Source of the DNA: a bacterium
Lineage (GTDB): Bacteria > Patescibacteriota > Minisyncoccia > Phycocordibacterales > UBA918
Length of the DNA stretch: 22,863 bases
Direction: 5' to 3'
NCBI GenBank assembly: GCA_002710785.1
Contig: PAMC01000011.1
Span: 4,737 to 27,599, forward strand
The notes under the pieces are model-generated. The model ran no database searches and was not told the origin of the DNA. It saw nothing but the letters and a program-made list of their open reading frames with translations. The translations under genes and the position numbers were made by a program. Positions 1 to 6,606 of this stretch are shown piece by piece (the first letter of the stretch is position 1; each line of letters begins with the position of its first letter).

Positions 1-2189
1 TCTTTGAGTACATCGTGCGCCCGTAGCATAGCGACGCGCATGCAATCGGCCGCGGTACCCTGGATGGGTGCGTTAATCGCCATGCGCTCAGCCGCTGCCC
101 GGATAAACGGCGCGCTCGATTGCATGCCCGGGAAGTGTCGCTTGCGACCCATAAGCGTGCGGGTAAACCCGTGTTCGCGGGCATAGGCTTTGGTCTCCTC
201 GAGGTACTCCGCCAGGCGTGTAAAGGTGTTGAAGTAGGCGTTTAAAAATTCCTGCGCTTCGGCGCGCGTGGTCTCGTCGCCCAAGTTCTGCCGCAGCGCA
301 TTAACCCCCATACCGTAGAGGATGCCGAAGTTAATCACCTTGGCTTGCCGGCGCATGTTTTTGGTTACCTCAGCTGCTGGCACGTTAAACACACGCGCTG
401 CCACTCCCGCGTGGACATCTTCGCCAGCTTTAAAAATTTCAACCAGTGCCGGGTCACCTGAGAGAATTGCGGCAATGCGCAGCTCGATTTGTGAATAGTC
501 GATCGCGACCAGCTGATGCTTTGGTTTAGCTACAAAGGCTTGGCGAATCGCGCGGCCTTCCTCAGTCCGGGTGGGGATGTTCTGCAAGTTTGGGTCTTTG
601 CTCGCCATGCGGCCAGTAGTGGTACCAGTCTGTAGGAGCGTACTGCGCAGCCGACCATCCTCACTAACGAGCTCGGGCAGGTTATCGATGTAGGTGCCAG
701 TGAGCTTAGCCAGTTCGCGGTAGCGTAAGATGGCCGGAATGATCGGGTGCTCGTCGCGCATTTTCTCGAGCTCAGACTCTTTGGTCGAGCGCTGCCCGGT
801 GGCCGTCTTTTTAGCGTTTTTGGGTTTGAGCTCCAGGGTATCAAACAGTACATCGCCAAGTTGCTTTGGTGAGTTGATATTAAACTCCGTGCCAGCGTAA
901 CCATGGATTTCTTTGGCGAGCGCGTCAAGCTCTTTATGAAGCTGCTTGGATAGTTTTTTAAGATACGCCACGTCGAGCGTGATACCGGCTGCATTCATGG
1001 CGGCAATCACCGGCATGAGCGGCTGCTCCACGGTAGTAAAGAGGTGCCACAGCTGCTCGTCGGCTTGTAGTTTCTCTTTGAGCATGTTGGTGATATCAGT
1101 AAAGTCAGTAGTATCAAAGTAGGTGCGGCCGTAATCGATAAGCTCATCGAAGTCGGCGTTAGTGCGATCGCTCTCTAAAAGCCAGAGCATCACGCTCGCT
1201 TCAGCCACCGCCTGGTCACTTACCCCTTCGCGTAGCTGCTCCACGCTCACGGTGTCGGTAATATCGAAGAGGGTGCGAATACGGCCAGCCAAGGTGCGGA
1301 AGCCGAGCTCAGCAAACAGCGCCAGCACCGCGTCGGTGTCGGCAGCGTCGCGCCACGGTTGCTCAGGTAGTGTAAATGTCACCGGCGCATCGCGGCGAAT
1401 GGTCGCGAGCATTTTGGAAAACATCGCCTCTTCCTCGTTCTCTTTTAAGAGGTTGATGATGCGCGGTTTAAGACCGGCGTCGAGAAACGGCTGCTCAGAT
1501 TTCTTAAGTTTGGCGTAGAGCTTCTCGAGCGTGCCAAATCCGGTTATGAGCGTCGTGGCACCCTTCTCCCCAATCCCTACTACGCCTGGAATGTTGTCCG
1601 ATGGGTCACCGCGCAGACCTTTGTAGTCGGGTACGAGGGTGGGGCCAAACCCAAATCGCTCTTTGACCGCTGCCTCATCGTAGAGGATGGTGTCGTTAAG
1701 ACCACGCTTGAGGGTGTACACCTGTACGCGCTTTTTCTCCACCAGCTGCAACGTGTCCATGTCGCCCGAGGCAATAATGACGCGTGTGTCTTTATCATCT
1801 TTGAGTTGCTCGACAATGGTGCCGAGCATGTCGTCGGCCTCAAAGCCGGCGTGTTCGTAAATGGGAATGTTAAACGCTGCCAAAATGTCGCGCGAGCGGT
1901 CGATTTGGGTGACGAGGGAGTCGTCGGTCTTTTTACGACCAGCTTTGTAGCCATCAAACGCGTCGTGCCGGTACGTTGGCTCCGGCAGGTCGTAGCAAGC
2001 TACGATGTAGTCGGGCTTAAGTTCCTCGGTAATTTTAAGGAGCATCGCCACCACCCCGTAGAGGGCGCCGGTGGGCTCACCGTTAGGGGCGGTAAAGTCT
2101 GGTAAGGCGTGATACGCCCGGTGCAAAATCGCGTGCGCGTCGAGGAGCACGAGGGTTCTCTGTTTAGCTTTGGCAGTTTTTTTACTCAT
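1..2189 (-). CDS. polA: DNA polymerase I, partial (C-terminus beyond the window)
   Basis: Family A polymerase for gap filling, Okazaki-fragment processing and repair. I translated the frame from the ATG at 2189: it stays open for 729 codons to the window edge. The N-terminal 5' nuclease shows the acidic clusters LLDAHAI (D17), EADDMLGT, SGDMDTLQ and GDPSDNIPGV. The polymerase domain begins near E388 (EQPLMPVI) and shows motif A VAIDYSQIELR (catalytic D564), motif B RRQAKVINFGILYG (near residue 615) and APIQGTAAD (near 713). Motif C (HDE) and roughly the last 70 residues lie off the left edge. Only about 115 residues separate the 5' nuclease from the polymerase domain, so the 3'-5' exonuclease fold is absent or vestigial. 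The ATG overlaps the end of tsaE by 8 nt, which suggests translational coupling. Confidence 0.95.
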   Translation of the reverse strand, partial: MSKKTAKAKQRTLVLLDAHAILHRAYHALPDFTAPNGEPTGALYGVVAMLLKITEELKPDYIVACYDLPEPTYRHDAFDGYKAGRKKTDDSLVTQIDRSRDILAAFNIPIYEHAGFEADDMLGTIVEQLKDDKDTRVIIASGDMDTLQLVEKKRVQVYTLKRGLNDTILYDEAAVKERFGFGPTLVPDYKGLRGDPSDNIPGVVGIGEKGATTLITGFGTLEKLYAKLKKSEQPFLDAGLKPRIINLLKENEEEAMFSKMLATIRRDAPVTFTLPEQPWRDAADTDAVLALFAELGFRTLAGRIRTLFDITDTVSVEQLREGVSDQAVAEASVMLWLLESDRTNADFDELIDYGRTYFDTTDFTDITNMLKEKLQADEQLWHLFTTVEQPLMPVIAAMNAAGITLDVAYLKKLSKQLHKELDALAKEIHGYAGTEFNINSPKQLGDVLFDTLELKPKNAKKTATGQRSTKESELEKMRDEHPIIPAILRYRELAKLTGTYIDNLPELVSEDGRLRSTLLQTGTTTGRMASKDPNLQNIPTRTEEGRAIRQAFVAKPKHQLVAIDYSQIELRIAAILSGDPALVEIFKAGEDVHAGVAARVFNVPAAEVTKNMRRQAKVINFGILYGMGVNALRQNLGDETTRAEAQEFLNAYFNTFTRLAEYLEETKAYAREHGFTRTLMGRKRHFPGMQSSAPFIRAAAERMAINAPIQGTAADCMRVAMLRAHDVLK

Positions 2190-2628
2190 GCGCTTCACGG
2201 GTAATTAAACGACGGTTATCGACGACGTTGAGGTGGATGTGCTCGGTGTCGCTCGGCAGGAGCTCAGCGATGCGCTCTGGCCACTCGATACAGATGAGTG
2301 TGTTGGGTTGCTCTAACAGCTCACCAAACCCAAGACGCACCAACTCGTCTGGGTGGTCGAGGCGGTAAGCATCGATGTGTACCAACTCAGTAAAACGCAA
2401 ACGTGGGGTGTAGCTCTTCATGATGACAAAGGTGGGGCTGGTAACCGGCTCTTCTACCCCCAGCTGCTCGGCAATAGCCTGGATGAGGGTGGTTTTGCCC
2501 GCCCCTAAGTTGCCATGGAGAGCCAACACATTGGCGTGTGCGCCCGGGGTTAAAAGTTCAAGCATATCCCGCGCTACATCGCCCATCTGCTCGGGTTTAT
2601 TAACCTGCCATTCCATAGATATGAGCAT
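2182..2628 (-). CDS. tsaE: tRNA t6A biosynthesis ATPase TsaE
   Basis: P-loop ATPase that works with TsaB and TsaD to make N6-threonylcarbamoyladenosine at position 37 of ANN-decoding tRNAs. The 148-aa protein has the family Walker A GNLGAGKTT (residues 39-47), the switch motif TSPTF (63-67), HIDAYRL with D86, and the conserved C-terminal IEWPER. Length fits the family. The start could be the ATG at 2628 or the one at 2616. Neither has a Shine-Dalgarno sequence, but an AT-rich TATATA lies just upstream. The stop codon lies inside the start of polA, so the two form an operon. tsaB and tsaD are not in the window. Confidence 0.93.
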   Translation of the reverse strand: MLISMEWQVNKPEQMGDVARDMLELLTPGAHANVLALHGNLGAGKTTLIQAIAEQLGVEEPVTSPTFVIMKSYTPRLRFTELVHIDAYRLDHPDELVRLGFGELLEQPNTLICIEWPERIAELLPSDTEHIHLNVVDNRRLITREAHE

Positions 2629-2641
2629 AGCATTTTGGGCG

Positions 2642-2647
2642 TATATA
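2642..2647 (-). promoter_or_regulatory. Putative -10 element of tsaE-polA
   Basis: TATATA on the minus strand, 13 bp before the ATG at 2628 and directly after the T-tract of the upstream terminator. It would give a leader of only about 6 nt. No convincing -35 is seen, and the T-tract itself confuses an AT-rich call. Confidence 0.35.
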
Positions 2648-2650
2648 TAA

Positions 2651-2678
2651 AGAAAAAAGCCGCCAAAGATTGACGGCT
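2651..2678 (-). terminator. Rho-independent terminator of the lipoprotein gene
   Basis: On the minus strand, arms 2670-2678 and 2658-2666 pair over 9 bp (one G-T) around a 3-nt loop and are followed by TTTTTT and more T. The stem begins inside the stop codon of the upstream gene, so it separates that gene from tsaE-polA. Confidence 0.8.
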
Positions 2679-3126
2679 ACAGGGGTCTATCTGCCAGACA
2701 CCGATAGGCTGGCGCTGGCAGCTCGGCGGTTCCCATGAGCAGGCCGCATCGCGCAACTGCATCGGCAGCGATGCGTAAGCTCGTTCGCAGGTTGCGCCAC
2801 TTGCGCTGACTCAGGTTTTGTACGGTCACGATCACCGGCCTCACAAACACGTGCGACACGAGGAACGCCTCGCGCGGTAACCGATAGCGGGCGCGGATGC
2901 TGAGCCAATTGCTCTCGATGACCACCCTGCCCGTCCGCTCCAAGGGTTGGCTGCGTCCGCCGTATATGTGCAATAGTGGAATTTCCAATTGCTGCGGTGC
3001 CAGTACCTGCTCTGCGGGGATGTTCAAATACGAATTGATCTCCGCTTCGCTGAGGTTGCCATCCAGTGCGGGATGACCACAACCAGCCAACAACGAGCCA
3101 ATGATCAGAAGTGCAGCTCGAAGCAT
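2677..3126 (-). CDS. Putative lipoprotein, unknown function
   Basis: A 149-aa protein I do not recognise. The N-terminus is MLRAALLIIGSLLAGCG: a short basic start, a hydrophobic stretch and a lipobox LAGC with the lipidation cysteine at C16. This predicts a membrane-anchored extracytoplasmic protein. The rest is mixed alpha/beta with no motif I can name, and two further cysteines near the C-terminus (in ARCGLL and YRCLAD). The start is well supported: AGAAGGAG lies about 6 nt before the ATG, one of very few strong Shine-Dalgarno sequences in the window. An upstream TTGACA promoter and a terminator at its stop codon make it a single-gene unit. An overlapping minus-strand frame (2687-3082) lacks such signals. 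Confidence 0.7.
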   Translation of the reverse strand: MLRAALLIIGSLLAGCGHPALDGNLSEAEINSYLNIPAEQVLAPQQLEIPLLHIYGGRSQPLERTGRVVIESNWLSIRARYRLPREAFLVSHVFVRPVIVTVQNLSQRKWRNLRTSLRIAADAVARCGLLMGTAELPAPAYRCLADRPL

Positions 3127-3159
3127 GACGATGCTCCTTCTATTTGTACGTTTATCTGT

Positions 3160-3187
3160 ACACTACAACTAAAATTTTGTATGTCAA
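3160..3187 (-). promoter_or_regulatory. Sigma-70-type promoter of the lipoprotein gene
   Basis: Minus strand: consensus -35 TTGACA (3187-3182), 16-bp spacer, -10 TAGTGT (3165-3160). The ATG is at 3126, leaving a leader of about 27 nt that contains the AGAAGGAG ribosome site. Confidence 0.6.
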
Positions 3188-3206
3188 TATGCGAGTGCTT
3201 GCGTGG

Positions 3207-3237
3207 ACGCGGGAAAACGCTCCGCGTTTTCCCGCGT
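3207..3237. repeat. Perfect inverted repeat before pilB
   Basis: Arms 3207-3220 and 3224-3237 are perfect 14-bp reverse complements (ACGCGGGAAAACGC and partner) around a TCC loop. Neither side has a T-tract. It sits in the divergent promoter region, ending 7 bp before the pilB extended -10, where a -35 would be expected. It may be an operator or a transcription insulator. Confidence 0.8.
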
Positions 3238-3241
3238 TGCT

Positions 3242-3250
3242 TGGTACAAT
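3242..3250 (+). promoter_or_regulatory. Extended -10 promoter of pilB (leaderless)
   Basis: TGGTACAAT: an extended -10 (TG at 3242-3243, TACAAT 3245-3250) ending 9 bp before the ATG at 3260. Transcription would begin within about 3 nt of the start codon. Confidence 0.6.
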
Positions 3251-3259
3251 GCTCTATAT

Positions 3260-4990
3260 ATGGTGCAGTTTGACACGACCTACGACGCCGATCGGCTCGA
3301 CGAAATTCGTCGCGCCGAGGAGGAGAGTCTTTTAAAGCAACTGGCGGCACAGTACGGGCTGCAGTACATCAACTTACCCGGCATTACCATTAGCCCCGAG
3401 GCGCTCATGACCATCCCCGAGGAAGAGGCGCGCGGCGCCATGGCCGCCGCGTTTGAGCGTAACCGAAAAAAACTTAACTTGGCCATTCGCAACCCTAACC
3501 GGCCCGAAACCAAAGCGCTCATCAGCAAGCTTGAGCAAGCTGGCTTTACCATCACCCTCTACCTCACCGCCACAGCCGACCTCGAGCACGCCTGGCAACG
3601 CTACGAAGACCAAAAGCATACGGTAGCAGTTAAACGTGGGGTGCTCGACATTAACCCCGACGTGATTGATAGCTTGATGCAGTCCTTTAAAGACCAGGAG
3701 GATGTGCGCGAGCACATCACCAACATTCGCACCGTTAACTCGGCCCGCCGTGTCTCAGAAACATTGGAGTCGATCTTTGCTGGTGCCTTGGCCTTACGCG
3801 CATCTGACGTCCACATTGAGCCAGAGGACACCAACATTCGCCTACGCTATCGCCTCGACGGTGTCTTACACGACATCATCGATCTCGAGCGCGGCATTTA
3901 CGAACGCCTCATCTCACGCCTCAAACTCTTGGCCGGCATGCGCCTTAATGTTACCGACGAAGCGCAAGACGGGCGCTTCTCCTTTACCATTGGTGAGCAA
4001 GCGGTGGAGGTCCGCGCCTCAGACATCCCCGGGGCCGCTGGCGAGTCGATGGTAATGCGCCTCTTAGACCCAAGCATCGCAAGCTTTAAATTTGCCAACC
4101 TCGGCCTCAACGACGTTATGAAGAACGTCATGCTCGAAGAGCTGGCGCGTCCCAATGGCCTCATTGTCACCACTGGCCCAACCGGCTCGGGTAAAACGAC
4201 TGCTCTCTACGCATTTTTACAGCAGGTGCACACCAGCGACCGCAAGATTATTACCATCGAAGACCCGGTCGAGTACAAACTTGACGATATTGTGCAAACA
4301 CAGGTAAGCGATGACTACACCTTTGCCTCCGGGCTACGCGCGGTGCTGCGCCAAGACCCCGACGTAATTATGGTGGGTGAGATTCGCGATCGTGAGGTGG
4401 CCGAGACAGCGCTCCACGCCGCGCAAACCGGCCACTTAGTATTCTCAACCCTACACACCAACAGCGCTGTGGGGGCCTTCCCCCGCCTAATTGACCTTGG
4501 GGTCGACTCGCGCACGATGGGCAGCTCGGTCAATATTGTGTTGGGTCAGCGTTTAGTGCGTAAACTATGTGAGCACTGTAAAGAAAACTATTCCGCAAGC
4601 GAGGAGGAGACTAAAAGTATTGAGCGAGCGCTCCACGGTCACCCTAAGCCACCACCGATGCAAAAACCATACACCCTCTACCGTGCAATGGGATGCAACC
4701 ACTGCAATGAGACAGGCTTTAAAGGTCGCCAGGGTATCTACGAAGCGGTACGCATGGACCCACAGGTGGAAGAGGCGGTGATCCGCGACCCCCGGGAGCA
4801 CGTCATTGCTGAGGCCGCCGCACACCAGGCGATTCCGACAATGGTGCACGACGGTATTGAGAAAGTGCTCAACGGGGTAACTTCTCTACCGGAGCTCGAG
4901 CGGGTAGTCGACATATCAAACCAACGTCGTGAAATTAAAACTGAAACAGCAGCCGAGGGAGAGGTTGATATCGCAGATCATATTGTGTAG
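3260..4990 (+). CDS. pilB: PilB/GspE-type pilus-assembly or secretion ATPase
   Basis: Hexameric cytoplasmic ATPase that drives type IV pilus extension or type II secretion. Residues 1 to about 130 form the N-terminal domain. The ATPase core has Walker A GPTGSGKTT (306-314), the Asp box TIEDPVEY, Walker B DVIMVGEIRDRE (from D368) and the His box FSTLHTN. A zinc-binding tetracysteine (C437, C440, C479, C482) is typical of PilB/GspE. I chose the ATG at 3260 (576 aa) because the -10 TACAAT at 3245-3250 lies inside the longer frame that opens at 3203. No pilC, pilD, pilM or pilin gene is adjacent, so partners must lie elsewhere. Confidence 0.93.
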   Translation: MVQFDTTYDADRLDEIRRAEEESLLKQLAAQYGLQYINLPGITISPEALMTIPEEEARGAMAAAFERNRKKLNLAIRNPNRPETKALISKLEQAGFTITLYLTATADLEHAWQRYEDQKHTVAVKRGVLDINPDVIDSLMQSFKDQEDVREHITNIRTVNSARRVSETLESIFAGALALRASDVHIEPEDTNIRLRYRLDGVLHDIIDLERGIYERLISRLKLLAGMRLNVTDEAQDGRFSFTIGEQAVEVRASDIPGAAGESMVMRLLDPSIASFKFANLGLNDVMKNVMLEELARPNGLIVTTGPTGSGKTTALYAFLQQVHTSDRKIITIEDPVEYKLDDIVQTQVSDDYTFASGLRAVLRQDPDVIMVGEIRDREVAETALHAAQTGHLVFSTLHTNSAVGAFPRLIDLGVDSRTMGSSVNIVLGQRLVRKLCEHCKENYSASEEETKSIERALHGHPKPPPMQKPYTLYRAMGCNHCNETGFKGRQGIYEAVRMDPQVEEAVIRDPREHVIAEAAAHQAIPTMVHDGIEKVLNGVTSLPELERVVDISNQRREIKTETAAEGEVDIADHIV

Positions 4991-5004
4991 TTAGATAACG
5001 AAAA

Positions 5005-5031
5005 CCCGCCGATCACAAGGTGACGGGCGGG
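5005..5031. terminator. Hairpin after pilB, possible terminator
   Basis: CCCGCC (5005-5010) pairs with GGCGGG (5026-5031), and nested TCAC/GTGA closes an AAG loop. It starts 14 nt after the pilB stop. There is no T-tract on the plus strand and only TTTT on the minus strand, so termination is uncertain. The -35 of the ncRNA promoter lies within it. Confidence 0.4.
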
Positions 5032-5047
5032 CTCGCTATGCTATAGT
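5020..5047 (+). promoter_or_regulatory. Promoter of the candidate ncRNA
   Basis: GTGACG (5020-5025) as -35, 16-bp spacer, and an extended -10 TGCTATAGT with TATAGT at 5042-5047. The predicted start is near 5055, exactly where the long paired structure begins. Confidence 0.6.
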
Positions 5048-5054
5048 CGATTTT

Positions 5055-5243
5055 AGGTTCGTTTCAGAATTTCTCTAAGTACGCTTTCCGCATAGAAAGT
5101 GAATGCTACGCTAAGAAATACCCCCGTGCTCTCATTCTAAGATGAGTACCGGACTACCCTCGCAATAGCACTCGGGGTACTTAGAGAAGTTCTGCCGCGA
5201 ACCAGACGTAAAAACGCCGCTCACTCTGAGCGTTGTTTTTATT
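5055..5243 (+). ncRNA. Candidate structured non-coding RNA, family unassigned
   Basis: About 185-190 nt between a promoter and a terminator, with no ORF. Its ends pair: 5056-5061 with 5198-5203 (6 bp), then a 3x3 internal loop, then an unbroken 18-bp helix 5065-5082 with 5177-5194 (one U-G). Inside are hairpins CTTTC/GAAAG (5084-5088/5095-5099) and CTCAT/ATGAG (5131-5135/5142-5146) and a helix GTGCT/AGCAC (5126-5130/5167-5171) extended by C-rich and G-rich runs. The long closing stem and size recall 6S RNA, but I cannot match the conserved 6S bubble. It lacks recognisable RNase P, tmRNA T-loop or SRP signatures. Confidence 0.55.
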
Positions 5244-5245
5244 TT
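5210..5245 (+). terminator. Terminator of the candidate ncRNA (possibly bidirectional)
   Basis: CGCTCA (5218-5223) and TGAGCG (5227-5232) pair around CTC. AAAAAC and GTTTTT (5210-5215, 5235-5240) extend the stem, followed by ATTTTG. The complementary strand also reads hairpin plus TTTTT, so it could stop transcripts from either side. Confidence 0.65.
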
Positions 5246-5368
5246 GTAACTGTAAGAGATCGACAAGCTGCCTCACGGCGCTGCGTTTGAACTAACCTTG
5301 TGCAATATACTAGCACGATTCATAAAAAAGTCAACCCTAACTATCCGACCTCGATTTTCAAGTGTTCT

Positions 5369-5426
5369 GTCTGAACCATCCGCGGCTTACTATCATATAT
5401 GATAGTAAGCCGCGGATGGTTCAGAC
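5369..5426. repeat. Perfect 58-bp palindrome with no spacer
   Basis: Every position from 5369 to 5397 is complementary to its mirror from 5426 to 5398 (29-bp arms, centre ATCATA/TATGAT). Symmetry breaks at 5368/5427. There is no T-tract on either side. It lies 57 bp before ruvB. It could extrude as a cruciform or form a very stable RNA hairpin. Confidence 0.95.
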
Positions 5427-5471
5427 CATAGGTCCGGCCGGTGCCAAGGTGCGCCGCCCTTTCCTTTTCGC

Positions 5472-5477
5472 TACAAT
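5472..5477 (+). promoter_or_regulatory. -10 element of ruvB (leaderless)
   Basis: TACAAT ending 6 bp before the ATG at 5484, so the start codon coincides with the expected transcription start. No clear -35. Confidence 0.55.
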
Positions 5478-5483
5478 GTAGAC

Positions 5484-6458
5484 ATGAGTAATCCGCAATT
5501 TACCCGTGACGGTGCTGGCAATCTCGACCAAACCTTGCGGCCACATTCTTGGGACGAGTACGTGGGACAAACTAAAACCAAAGAAAATTTGCGCATCCTC
5601 CTCACCGCTGCACGCGAGCGTGGCCACGCAGCCGAGCACGTACTCCTCTACGGCCCACCGGGTCTTGGGAAAACAACCCTCGCCCACTTAATTGCCAAAA
5701 CGCTTGGCACCAACATGCGCGTTACCTCTGGCCCCGCTATTGAGCGGGTGGGCGACCTGGCGGCCATCCTCACTAACCTCTCACCTGGTGATGTCTTGTT
5801 TATCGACGAGATTCACCGTCTCTCTAAAAGCATCGAGGAAGTGCTCTACCCGGCGATGGAGTCGGGGGTACTCGACATTATTATTGGTAAAGGGCCGTCA
5901 GCTCGGACTGTGCAGCTCGAACTGCCGCCGTTTACCCTCGTGGCCGCGACAACCCGCATCTCGCTGCTCTCAGCACCGCTGCGCTCGCGCTTCTCGGGTG
6001 GTACCTTTCGGCTGGAGTTTTACGACGTGGCGGAGATTGCGCAGATTCTTAAGCGCTCAGCGGAGCTTCTGGAAGTGTCCGTCAGTGCGGAGGTCTTAAA
6101 CGACATCGCCAGCCGCTGTCGCGCCACACCCCGCACCGCTAATTACCTCTTAAAGCGCTGTCGCGACCTGGCGCAACTTGAGGGCAGCGAGGTTACCAAC
6201 GACATTGTGCAGCAAACGTTTGATCTCTTAGAGATCGACACCCTGGGCCTCGGCGCTCCCGACCGCGCAGTCTTACATGCAATTATGCAAAAATTTAACG
6301 GCGGCCCCGTGGGGCTAAATACCATTGCTGCCGCCACTGGTGAGGAACCCTCAACGATTGAAGATGTTATTGAGCCGTACCTAATTCGCCAAGGGCTCCT
6401 TGAGCGTACGCCGCGCGGCCGGGTAGCCAGCCCAGAGGCGTACAGCCACTTTAGCTAA
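5484..6458 (+). CDS. ruvB: Holliday junction branch-migration ATPase RuvB
   Basis: AAA+ motor that, with RuvA, drives branch migration of Holliday junctions. The 324-aa protein has the RuvB N-terminus (LRPHSWDEYVGQ), Walker A GPPGLGKTT (57-65), Walker B FIDEIH (106-111), sensor AATTR (154-158) and an arginine-finger region LRSRF (166-170). It ends with the winged-helix DNA-binding domain (GLNTIAAATGEEPSTIEDVIEPYL, then RTPRGRVAS). The post-arginine segment GGTFRLEFY differs slightly from the usual GVVLRLEFY. Its promoter makes it probably leaderless. yebC and ruvC follow on the same strand, but ruvA is not in the window. Confidence 0.96.
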   Translation: MSNPQFTRDGAGNLDQTLRPHSWDEYVGQTKTKENLRILLTAARERGHAAEHVLLYGPPGLGKTTLAHLIAKTLGTNMRVTSGPAIERVGDLAAILTNLSPGDVLFIDEIHRLSKSIEEVLYPAMESGVLDIIIGKGPSARTVQLELPPFTLVAATTRISLLSAPLRSRFSGGTFRLEFYDVAEIAQILKRSAELLEVSVSAEVLNDIASRCRATPRTANYLLKRCRDLAQLEGSEVTNDIVQQTFDLLEIDTLGLGAPDRAVLHAIMQKFNGGPVGLNTIAAATGEEPSTIEDVIEPYLIRQGLLERTPRGRVASPEAYSHFS

Positions 6459-6536
6459 CTCATTGCCAAGCGGCTCGGCGCTTAGCTGTTTTGAAAATTG
6501 ATGCGGTACGAGGAACGTGATAAAAATAATGTGAGA

Positions 6537-6551
6537 CGTATACACTATACG
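6537..6551. promoter_or_regulatory. Inverted repeat over the yebC promoter region
   Basis: CGTATA-CAC-TATACG, perfect 6-bp arms. It contains TATACA- and TATACG-like -10 candidates about 55 bp before the yebC ATG, so it could be an operator or just a promoter. Weak call. Confidence 0.3.
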
Positions 6552-6606
6552 GTGAAGAATATTTTAAAAGCGTGACGACGTAACTCGCAATTTTCAGGAA
6601 AGGTAT

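Larger units (their letters stand above)
5244..5483. other. Non-coding region before ruvB
   Basis: No convincing ORF. It contains an overlapping pair of opposite -10 candidates: TATACT at 5306-5311 on plus, and an extended -10 TGCTAGTAT (TAGTAT at 5312-5307) on minus. The minus one could drive a short RNA of about 90 nt towards the terminator at 5210-5245, with a GCC-GTGA-GGC tetraloop hairpin. The 58-bp palindrome (5369-5426) and the ruvB -10 (5472-5477) fill the rest. Confidence 0.5.

Noticed and set aside
2687..3082. Overlapping 131-aa minus-strand frame
   Set aside because: Shifted frame of the lipoprotein gene, which alone has a promoter, Shine-Dalgarno sequence, lipobox and terminator at its stop.
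3203..3259. N-terminal extension of PilB from the ATG at 3203
   Set aside because: It would encode the inverted repeat and the -10 box, and the residues are not PilB-like. The ATG at 3260 directly follows TGGTACAAT.
5055..5210. tRNA or tmRNA suggested by GGTTCG near 5056
   Set aside because: No T-loop GGTTCGAATCC-type continuation, no acceptor stem or CCA, and GGTTCG is paired to CGAACC at the far end of the structure.
5421..5687. Minus-strand 88-aa frame over the ruvB start
   Set aside because: It runs antisense to conserved RuvB coding sequence and begins within it; no supporting signals.
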